Assembly (NCBI GenBank): GCA_021160785.1
Contig: JAGHBX010000596.1
Coordinates: forward strand, 1 to 6,541
DNA length: 6,541 bases
Source: Planctomycetota bacterium
Lineage (GTDB): Bacteria; Planctomycetota; Phycisphaerae; Sedimentisphaerales; Anaerohalosphaeraceae
Reading direction: 5' to 3'
Below the pieces are notes generated by a model, which was not told where the DNA came from, searched no databases, and was given only the letters and a program-made list of their open reading frames with translations. The position numbers and the translations under genes are program-made. Shown here in pieces: positions 1 through 5,315 of the stretch (positions within the stretch are counted from its first letter, which is position 1; each line of letters starts with the position of its first letter).

Positions 1-25
1 GATTCCCTATCCGCACGATTTATAT

Positions 26-1297
26 TTACATGGTTTTGGCGAGTTTTTCTAATCTTTTTATGCATTGTATGTGGGCTCTTACTGAGTGGTAGTTTACCTT
101 CCATGATGTGCTCATGTGTGTCCAGATTGGTTTTCCCTCTCTGGTGAGGAGTGGCCACCATTCGCCTAACGGGTGGTTTATCATTTTTTCGACGACGAAG
201 CGGTGGACGTTTTGGTAGACGGGAAAGTAATTTTCGGGCCCGAAGCGGAGTGATGCTTCGAGCATTCCGATCATTACTTCTGCTTGCTGCCAGAACTCTT
301 TTTCGCGGTCATAGACACCGCCCGAATGGGAGCCTTCGACGTAGACGCCGCCGTACTCGTCGTCGATACCGTCATTCAATGTGTGCTGGAGAATCTTTTT
401 AAGTTTGTCCTCATATGGTTTGTGGTCCATCTTCATTATGTCGAGTGCGTGGAGGAAGAGCCAGACGAATTCGACGTTGTGGCCGTAGGAGGTGTTGTCG
501 GCGGCATTTGGTTTTTCGCCGCCGTCTTCAAAGCGGTCCCAGCCCCAGATAATGTCGAACTTGATCTGTGGCGCGACCTGCCAGTCGGGGGTAAACTGTG
601 GTATGCCGGTGAGGTATTTGGGGTGGTTGATTCGCTTGAAGAGGATGTCGATGTCTTCGAGGAGTTTGCGTTTGTGGACGCTCTTGCCGCTGCACTCGTA
701 GAGGGTGGTGAATGCCTCCATGAGGTGCATGTGGGCGTCTAAGGTTTTCCTGTCGCCGCCGGCGGGACCGGGCCCGCAAAGGTCCCAGTTTCGCTCGAAC
801 ATCTCGAAATAGCCGCCATACATTGTATCGGCGGCGTACTTCTGGACGAGGTCAAATGTCTTTTCTGCATATTCCAGGCCGACGGCGTCGCCGGTTGCGA
901 GGGTGTATTCGCTGAGTGAATACATGGCGAAACTCAGGCCGTAGAGGATCTTTTTGTCGATTGCGACATTGCCCTTGCGGTCGACGGTCCAGTAGAAGCC
1001 GCCGGAGTCTTTGTCCCACATCCTGTCGAGCAGGAAATCGACGCCGTGTTTGGCGTACTCTGCACATGCGCCGCCCCCGTAGCCTGCCCGATGCGCCGAT
1101 GACATGGTGAACACGGTGCGAGTCTGGGCGATAAGCGATTTCTCATCTTCACCGGTGTCGTTTCCGTCCTTGTCAAAATGGGTAATGAAGCCGCCGTTGG
1201 CGTCGTCTTTGCAGCGGTCCAGCCAGAAAGGCAGCAGCTCATTTTCGAGACAGTCCTTCAGTTGGTCTTTGAATGCCGAAAGTTGCTCCTTATCCAT
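26..1297 (-). CDS. AGE-family sugar epimerase, cellobiose 2-epimerase-like
   Basis: This protein of 423 residues belongs to the N-acylglucosamine 2-epimerase (AGE) superfamily, cytosolic (alpha/alpha)6-barrel enzymes that epimerise or isomerise sugars at C2. Length and motifs fit the cellobiose 2-epimerase branch best. Seen in the sequence: the Arg segment SLIAQTR (Arg60), KTLDAHMHLMEA (His189, His191), SYGHNVEFVW (His273, Glu276), KEFWQQAE (Trp336, Glu340) and a C-terminal NYHSVRAHI (His404). These are the family's usual catalytic Arg and His positions. There is no signal peptide. The ATG at 1297 is preferred over an upstream in-frame TTG at 1345 because GGGAG lies 9 bases before it and the family normally begins close to this point. 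A terminator separates it from the HU gene, so it probably has its own promoter in 1298-1365. The family is firm. The exact substrate (cellobiose, mannose or N-acylglucosamine) is not, since neighbouring genes give no direct clue. Confidence 0.9.
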   Translation of the reverse strand: MDKEQLSAFKDQLKDCLENELLPFWLDRCKDDANGGFITHFDKDGNDTGEDEKSLIAQTRTVFTMSSAHRAGYGGGACAEYAKHGVDFLLDRMWDKDSGGFYWTVDRKGNVAIDKKILYGLSFAMYSLSEYTLATGDAVGLEYAEKTFDLVQKYAADTMYGGYFEMFERNWDLCGPGPAGGDRKTLDAHMHLMEAFTTLYECSGKSVHKRKLLEDIDILFKRINHPKYLTGIPQFTPDWQVAPQIKFDIIWGWDRFEDGGEKPNAADNTSYGHNVEFVWLFLHALDIMKMDHKPYEDKLKKILQHTLNDGIDDEYGGVYVEGSHSGGVYDREKEFWQQAEVMIGMLEASLRFGPENYFPVYQNVHRFVVEKMINHPLGEWWPLLTREGKPIWTHMSTSWKVNYHSVRAHIQCIKRLEKLAKTM

Positions 1298-1306
1298 GAT
1301 CAAAGG

Positions 1307-1311
1307 CTCCC
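1307..1311 (-). promoter_or_regulatory. Ribosome binding site of the epimerase gene
   Basis: GGGAG on the minus strand lies 9 bases upstream of the ATG at 1297. It decides the start, because the longer reading from a TTG at 1345 would place this site inside the coding region. Confidence 0.65.
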
Positions 1312-1365
1312 AAAACAGAAATTTCTCAAGATTACCAATGAACAAGACCGGTCGAAAGAAATAAA

Positions 1366-1405
1366 AAACAGGCCCACATTGTGACGATATTATGTAGGCC
1401 TGTTT
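1366..1405 (-). terminator. Intrinsic terminator after the HU gene
   Basis: Arms 1366-1379 and 1392-1405 are complementary over 14 positions with a single mismatch (C1375 against A1396) and enclose a 12-base loop. Read on the minus strand, the stem ends in a T-rich tail (TTTTTTATTTC). It sits 25 bases beyond the HU stop codon and about 70 bases before the epimerase start, so it ends the HU transcript and isolates the epimerase gene. Confidence 0.85.
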
Positions 1406-1429
1406 AACATGTCTTTGTTCTTTTGAAGG

Positions 1430-1753
1430 TCAGACCATATCTTTCAGATTCTTGAGCGGCCGAACCTTCACAACATTACGTGCGGGTTTGGCCTTGAAAA
1501 TAGTTTCTTCTTTGGTGAAGGGGTTGATACCCTTACGAGCCTTGGTTGCAGGTTTTCGCTGCACGACCAACTTCATCAAGCCAGGCACTGTATACGCACC
1601 TGGGCCGCTTCGACCGAGACTCTTCTTAATCTGACCAGCCATTGCCTCAAACACAGACTTGACATCATTCTTTGTCAATCCTGTTGCATCGGCGATTCCC
1701 GATACGATCTCACTCTTGGTCATCGGCTTAACAGGTGCCTTCTTTTTTGCCAT
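1430..1753 (-). CDS. HU-family DNA-binding nucleoid protein
   Basis: This small basic protein of 107 residues belongs to the HU/IHF family. These proteins act as dimers that bend DNA and help compact the nucleoid. Residues 11-47 are the helical dimerisation region, starting MTKSEIVSGIADATGLTKND. Residues 52-65 form the first strands (AYTVPGLMKLVV). Residues 66-95 are the DNA-embracing arm, with ARKGINPFTKEE carrying the intercalating proline (Pro78). It is longer than the usual 90 residues because of a Lys-rich N-terminal tail (MAKKKAPVKP) and a short C-terminal extension, a form I associate with Planctomycetes and related groups. The ATG is supported by AAGGAGA 7 bases upstream. It lies 84 bases downstream of the Rrf2 gene in the same direction, with A/T-tract DNA between them, and is followed by a strong terminator. 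The symbol is left blank because hupA, hupB and ihf cannot be told apart here. Confidence 0.93.
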   Translation of the reverse strand: MAKKKAPVKPMTKSEIVSGIADATGLTKNDVKSVFEAMAGQIKKSLGRSGPGAYTVPGLMKLVVQRKPATKARKGINPFTKEETIFKAKPARNVVKVRPLKNLKDMV

Positions 1754-1773
1754 AACATTGTCTCCTTACGATG

Positions 1774-1811
1774 AAAAAAAATTAAAAAAACAAACCATTA
1801 GACTATTCTAA
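1774..1811 (-). promoter_or_regulatory. A-tract leader and small palindrome between Rrf2 and HU
   Basis: Two A-tracts (1774-1781, eight A; 1784-1790, seven A) lie just upstream of the HU ribosome binding site. Beside them is a perfect inverted repeat, TTAGA-CTAT-TCTAA (1798-1811). On the minus strand the order is hairpin, seven bases, then long T runs. It could be a weak terminator for Rrf2, an operator, or phased A-tract DNA in the HU promoter. The stem has only 5 mostly A/T pairs, so a terminator function is doubtful. Confidence 0.3.
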
Positions 1812-1837
1812 ACTATTATTCTTACACAGAAAAATTA

Positions 1838-2233
1838 TCACCCTGTCATCTGCGACAACTTTGCTTTACTCAAAATTGAAGCTGCTTTCTCAGAAGCTCT
1901 CACACACACTTTTTCCATCTCCACACTGAAATGAGCCTTTTTCGCCACCCGGGCTAATTCCAACTGACTGGCAATGGGTCCACCTGCTGCCTCAATAATC
2001 TCTAAAAGAGTAATCTCTTTAGCAGGACAAGCCAAGATGAATCCACCCGTTGGACCCCTCTTGCTCCTCAATATATTGGCTTTGACCATCTGTTGAAGAA
2101 TCTTGATTAAGTATTCCAGTGGAATACCATATTTGGCAGAAATTGTGCTTGCCTTTACCCTGCCTTCATCAGCCTGCTCTGCTATGTATGCCGCTGCTAT
2201 CAAACCGTAATGTGCTGTTGTACTCATCTTCAT
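1838..2233 (-). CDS. Rrf2-family transcriptional regulator without an Fe-S cysteine triad
   Basis: This protein of 131 residues has the Rrf2-family winged-helix fold. The N-terminus MKMSTTAHYGLIAAAYIAEQ is typical. Residues 28-54 form the helix-turn-helix (STISAKYGIPLEYLIKILQQ and following), residues 57-69 the wing (RSKRGPTGGFILAC), and residues 73-85 the conserved ITLLEIIEAAGGP. Cluster-binding relatives (IscR, NsrR, RsrR) carry three closely placed cysteines or equivalent ligands in the C-terminal half. Here there are only two Cys, Cys69 in the wing and Cys110, so a standard cluster site is absent and its signal is unknown. ATG at 2233 is chosen because GGGAGA lies 7 bases upstream and homologues start at this motif; an in-frame TTG at 2248 would overlap that site. 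It points the same way as HU and may be transcribed with it. Autoregulation is common in the family but is not shown here. Confidence 0.9.
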   Translation of the reverse strand: MKMSTTAHYGLIAAAYIAEQADEGRVKASTISAKYGIPLEYLIKILQQMVKANILRSKRGPTGGFILACPAKEITLLEIIEAAGGPIASQLELARVAKKAHFSVEMEKVCVRASEKAASILSKAKLSQMTG

Positions 2234-2240
2234 TCTTAAA

Positions 2241-2246
2241 TCTCCC
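2241..2246 (-). promoter_or_regulatory. Ribosome binding site of the Rrf2 gene
   Basis: GGGAGA on the minus strand, 7 bases before the ATG at 2233, supports that start over the in-frame TTG at 2248. Confidence 0.6.
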
Positions 2247-2269
2247 AATATAAGGTATCTGTATATATG

Positions 2270-2280
2270 GCCAGTTTGGC
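2270..2280. promoter_or_regulatory. Small palindrome upstream of Rrf2, possible operator
   Basis: GCCA-GTT-TGGC is a perfect short inverted repeat 37 bases upstream of the Rrf2 start, beside AT-rich DNA (TATATA at 2262-2267). The position suits an autoregulatory operator, but a 4-bp arm can easily arise by chance and no clear -35/-10 pair could be assigned. Confidence 0.15.
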
Positions 2281-2310
2281 AGAATGATTATGAAATGCAA
2301 GACATTTCTG

Positions 2311-2603
2311 TTACTTCTTGCCCCCGTTGGTGAGTAGCGACTCCGGAGAAGCAAAACTATATCCAATTTGGGCAAAGCTCGGTGCTGAGAAATAACCATG
2401 TTTTCTATAGTTGAGCCTGCCAAACACCCTAAAATTGCCCCTGCGAAACTGCCACAGATTATCTCTGAGCCGTAAAATCACCATAATTCCAAGGATACAA
2501 ACCAGTAACACAAAAAACACACAACCACCAACACGAAGCTGCGGAATTGCTGCAATCCAGGAGAAAAACTTGAAGGTTCAGTCAGTTTTTGTAATAATAT
2601 CAA
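2311..2603 (-). pseudogene. Possible small single-span membrane protein, frame broken at a T6 run
   Basis: I do not recognise a family. Two overlapping minus-strand frames meet at six T bases (2512-2517). The upstream frame, usable from a TTG at 2603, encodes ...FSPGLQQFRSFVLVVVC; the downstream frame encodes FFVLLVCILGIMVILRLRD... and ends at 2311. Joined, they give about 97 residues with one long hydrophobic segment (roughly residues 24-46) followed by a basic stretch (RLRDNLWQFRRGNFR), as in a single-span inner-membrane protein. One added T, or a -1 ribosomal slip on T TTT TTG, restores the frame. No convincing ribosome binding site is visible, and the region may be non-coding, with the hydrophobic look due to T-rich sequence. 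If real, it lies 78 bases upstream of Rrf2 on the same strand. Confidence 0.25.
2570..2598 (+). promoter_or_regulatory. Candidate promoter for the rightward URO-D/RhaT block
   Basis: TTGAAG (2570-2575) and TAATAA (2592-2597) are separated by 16 bases, a fair sigma-70-like match. It lies just before the URO-D relic and about 290 bases upstream of the intact methyltransferase-like gene. No better candidate was seen in 2830-2861. Such hexamers are common in AT-rich DNA. Confidence 0.25.
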
Positions 2604-2621
2604 CGCCCTGCGAAGAAACGT

Positions 2622-2829
2622 ATGCTTTTTAACTATGGCGGCAGTCCCGCAGATATTACCGATGATCTCTCGTGTAATCATGGATGAGTTTATGTCGCCT
2701 TATTATGCAAAGCTTCTTGCCTGCGCCAAAGAGATGGACATGCTTACGATAGTAGATACCGACGGCGAACAGGCGATGCGTGTCGAATTCGAGAGGCTGG
2801 CGCCCTTGATAGGCCTTTACAACCGATAA
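2622..2829 (+). pseudogene. Fragment of a URO-D family methyltransferase gene, frameshifted
   Basis: Two adjoining frames together resemble an internal piece of URO-D family proteins of the corrinoid methyltransferase kind. The first (from ATG 2622) reads MLFNYGGSPADIT, like the segment before the conserved 'SP..F.EF' region. After one extra base near 2661 the second reads MISRVIMDEFMSPYYAKLLA followed by CAKEMDMLTIVDTDG, then degenerates and stops at 2829. Both the N-terminal half and the C-terminal third of a normal protein of about 350-390 residues are missing. The second frame alone, from ATG 2635, could be called a 64-residue hypothetical protein. It stands 32 bases before an intact but clearly different URO-D family gene, so it is probably what remains of a neighbouring paralogue rather than a direct copy of it. 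The match is from memory of the family, without an alignment. Confidence 0.6.
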
Positions 2830-2861
2830 GAAATCGATCTTCAATTAAGCGGGATAAAGAA

Positions 2862-4031
2862 ATGGCGGGTAAAGAGACACTTACTTCAAGAGAGCGGGTT
2901 TTGAAAGCTCTTAACCATCAGGAAGCGGACAGAGTGCCCCTGGACCTTGGGGGATTTCAAACAGGAATTCATAAAAAGGCATACGAGACGCTGACCGAAC
3001 ACCTTGGTCTCGATGAGAAAATCATAATACTCGATCCTGTTCAGCAACTTACAAAGCCCAGCAAAGCGGTGCTGGAGAGATTTCATATAGATACAAGGTA
3101 TGTCTGTGCGCATGGGCCTGACAGTTTTAAGGGCGGGATCGAGCATAATGTAAGGGCCGGCAGAGGTTGGTACGACCTGAAGGATGAATTCGGTGTCGTA
3201 TGGTCCATGCCTGAGGATCAGGGACTTTATATGGATATTTCACATCATCCTCTTGCGGATGCCGAGACCAAAGACATCGCCGGGTACCCGTTTCCCAAAG
3301 GCGACGATCCTACAAGGTTCACAGGTGTAAGAGATCAGGCGTTACAACTTAGAAATGAAACTCCTTATGCGATATGCACGGGGATAAGCGGTGTTGTATA
3401 CGAATATTGCTGGTATATGCGCGGCCTCGAGAGATGGTTTATGGATACGATAGAAAATCTCGATTTTTGCGAAGCCATGCTGGACCAGACCCTGAAATTC
3501 TGGATGGATTTTCATACCGGTTTTATGGGTGCTGTCGGTGATATCGTCGATGTTGTAATGATCGGCGACGACCTTGCGGGCCAACACGGGCCGTTGTTCT
3601 CAGTTGAATTTTATAAGAAGATTGTCAAGCCAAGGCAAAAGAAGCTCATCCGGCATATCAGGAGCCTTACCGACGCGAAGATATGGTATCATACCTGTGG
3701 GGGATGTGTGCCGTTAATACCGGAGCTTATAGACAACGGGATCGATATCATCAATCCGGTTCAGATCAGTGCGGCTTGCATGGAACCGGAGAATCTGAAA
3801 AAGCAGTTCGGCGACGATGTGGTCTTCTGGGGGGGCGGAATCGATTCTCAGCATGTTTTGCCCTTTGCAACGCCTGAAGAAGTGAAAGACGAAGTCCGTA
3901 AGAACCTGGGAATCTTCAAGGCCGGCGGCGGTTATATCTTTAACAATGTTCATAATATTCAGGCTGGTGTGCCGGCTGAGAACATTGTCGCTATGCATGA
4001 CGCCGCTTATGAGTATGGTTTCTATGAATGA
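2862..4031 (+). CDS. URO-D family protein, corrinoid methyltransferase-like
   Basis: This cytosolic protein of 389 residues has the uroporphyrinogen decarboxylase (URO-D) fold. It lacks the HemE N-terminal RQAGR signature and instead begins LTSRERVLKALNHQEADRVP, typical of the MtaA/MtbA-like branch, which moves methyl groups to or from corrinoid proteins. Visible motifs: DVVMIGDDLAGQHGPLFS (230-247), FYKKIVKPRQKKLI (250-263), the zinc-type motif YHTCGGC (His277, Cys279, Cys282), DIINPVQ (295-301), FWGGGID (322-328), TPEEV (337-341) and GGGYIFNNVHNIQAGVPAEN (355-374). In methylcobamide:CoM methyltransferases a third zinc ligand, a Cys, lies near the last segment; here that stretch offers His364 instead. 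Only a weak ribosome site (GGGA) precedes the ATG. The RhaT-like transporter gene starts 48 bases downstream, implying one operon. Reaction and substrate are unknown, and no corrinoid-binding protein gene is in the window. Confidence 0.85.
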   Translation: MAGKETLTSRERVLKALNHQEADRVPLDLGGFQTGIHKKAYETLTEHLGLDEKIIILDPVQQLTKPSKAVLERFHIDTRYVCAHGPDSFKGGIEHNVRAGRGWYDLKDEFGVVWSMPEDQGLYMDISHHPLADAETKDIAGYPFPKGDDPTRFTGVRDQALQLRNETPYAICTGISGVVYEYCWYMRGLERWFMDTIENLDFCEAMLDQTLKFWMDFHTGFMGAVGDIVDVVMIGDDLAGQHGPLFSVEFYKKIVKPRQKKLIRHIRSLTDAKIWYHTCGGCVPLIPELIDNGIDIINPVQISAACMEPENLKKQFGDDVVFWGGGIDSQHVLPFATPEEVKDEVRKNLGIFKAGGGYIFNNVHNIQAGVPAENIVAMHDAAYEYGFYE

Positions 4032-4068
4032 TCAGGGGATTGTAACTTGAAACGATTATGGGCATAAG

Positions 4069-4074
4069 AAGGAG
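4069..4074 (+). promoter_or_regulatory. Strong ribosome binding site of the RhaT-like gene
   Basis: AAGGAG lies 5 bases before the ATG at 4080, the best ribosome site in the window. It fixes the transporter start and suggests efficient translation within the operon. Confidence 0.75.
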
Positions 4075-4079
4075 ATTAC

Positions 4080-5315
4080 ATGAACCCTGTACTTGGAATT
4101 GTTTTTCATGCGATCGGCGGCTTTGCGGCAGGCAGTTTCTATACACCCTGCAAGAAGATTAAGGGATGGTCATGGGAGACATACTGGCTTGTGCTCGGCG
4201 TTTTCGCGTGGATTGTCACACCGCTGGTAATGGCGATGATCTTTACGCCGAGCTATGCGGATATTCTGAGTTCAACACCGATGAAAGTTATCTTCTGGGC
4301 GTATTTCTTTGGAGTACTCTGGGGGATCGGCGGCCTGACATTCGGCTTGACCATGCGGTACCTTGGGATATCGCTGGGTGTTTCGGTAGCGCTGGGATTA
4401 TGTGCAATGTTCGGTACATTGATACCGCCGATATACGAGCAATTCTTTGGTGATGGAAGCACAACGACTTTCAGTGAATTATTATCAAGTATTTCAGGCA
4501 GGGTAATACTGGGGGGCATAGGGGTGTGCCTTGCGGGTATAATAATTTGCGGAAAAGCGGGGATGATGAAGGAGAAGGAGCTTTCCCCGGAAGAAAAAAC
4601 CGAAGGGGTTAAAGAGTTTCATTTTGCAAAGGGTATCTGGGTAGCCACCGTTGCCGGGGTGTTGAGCGCATGCTTTGCCTTTGCACTTGCCGCCGGTAAA
4701 CCGATCCAGAAGATCGGTGTTGAAAAGGGCGTGGAGAAGGTTTTTTCGAATATCCCCCTTTTGATCGTAATCCTGCTCGGTGGATTTACTACCAACTGTA
4801 TATGGTGCCTATGGCTTGGCGTTAAGAACAAGTCTTTTTCGAATTATGTTAGGGCCAACGAAGGCTCGATGCCGGTTAATTACCTGCTGTGCCTGACAGC
4901 CGGGGTGTTGTGGTATTTGCAGTTTTTCTTCTACGGTATGGGTTCCACCCAGATGGGCAAGTATGGTTTTGCCAGTTGGACGCTGCACATGGCGTTTATC
5001 ATCGTAACAAGCAATGCGATCGGACTATTGATGAAGGAATGGAAAGGCTCCAGCCGCAAGACAATATTGTATATTCTGGCGGGCATTGCCACATTGATTT
5101 TATCGACGGTCATAATCGGTTACGGAAACAAACTGGCTGGCGACGTTCATGAGGCAGAACGTCTGGGGATAGATATTACTCTCGGTTCCGGGCCGATCTC
5201 TGGAACTACACGACCCAGCATCTCAACGGTGCATGATCTGCCACCTCGGTCCCGAACAGTCAGACACCACCATCAGCGTTGCCCATGGGCTGATACTTTC
5301 GGATACGGAATTTGA
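4080..5315 (+). CDS. rhaT: RhaT-like L-rhamnose/proton symporter with a foreign C-terminal tail
   Basis: Residues 1 to about 354 match the RhaT sugar permease family, inner-membrane proteins importing L-rhamnose or related sugars with protons. Shared with E. coli RhaT are GWSWETYW (29-36), LTMRYLGISLGVSVALG (90-106), GTLIPPI (112-118), WYLQFFFYGMG (278-288), SWTLHMAF (299-306) and LLMKEW (316-321). About ten membrane spans are visible, near 2-24, 34-55, 69-91, 98-118, 141-162, 187-210, 225-248, 263-287, 298-319 and 325-347. E. coli RhaT has 344 residues; homology here ends near IGYGNKLAGDVHEAE (346-360). The last 50 or so residues (SGTTRPSISTVHDLPPRSRT and on) are unlike any transporter and arise from the frame running into the heme-protein relic until a stop at 5313-5315. 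The original 3' end has therefore been lost or replaced. The core is intact, so transport may persist. Substrate assignment to rhamnose is by family only. Confidence 0.88.
   Translation: MNPVLGIVFHAIGGFAAGSFYTPCKKIKGWSWETYWLVLGVFAWIVTPLVMAMIFTPSYADILSSTPMKVIFWAYFFGVLWGIGGLTFGLTMRYLGISLGVSVALGLCAMFGTLIPPIYEQFFGDGSTTTFSELLSSISGRVILGGIGVCLAGIIICGKAGMMKEKELSPEEKTEGVKEFHFAKGIWVATVAGVLSACFAFALAAGKPIQKIGVEKGVEKVFSNIPLLIVILLGGFTTNCIWCLWLGVKNKSFSNYVRANEGSMPVNYLLCLTAGVLWYLQFFFYGMGSTQMGKYGFASWTLHMAFIIVTSNAIGLLMKEWKGSSRKTILYILAGIATLILSTVIIGYGNKLAGDVHEAERLGIDITLGSGPISGTTRPSISTVHDLPPRSRTVRHHHQRCPWADTFGYGI

Noticed and set aside
151..1242. Many plus- and minus-strand frames of 60-150 codons across the epimerase gene
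   Set aside because: They are Arg-rich or hydrophobic shadows of a single well-supported minus-strand gene, without ribosome sites or recognisable motifs.
1298..1345. Longer epimerase start at a TTG (1345) adding 16 residues
   Set aside because: The added residues are not family-like, and the GGGAG site before the ATG at 1297 would fall inside the coding region.
2169..2423. Minus-strand 84-codon frame overlapping the Rrf2 start
   Set aside because: It overlaps the Rrf2 N-terminus in another frame, has no recognisable motif, and its sequence resembles out-of-frame translation.
2411..2632. Plus-strand 73-codon frame in the intergenic region
   Set aside because: It is Thr/Asn/Lys-rich with no motif or ribosome site, and it overlaps the URO-D relic in a different frame.
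2862..4031. HemE uroporphyrinogen decarboxylase for heme synthesis
   Set aside because: The N-terminal RQAGR motif of HemE is absent, and the HTCGGC metal-type motif and context fit the methyltransferase-like branch.
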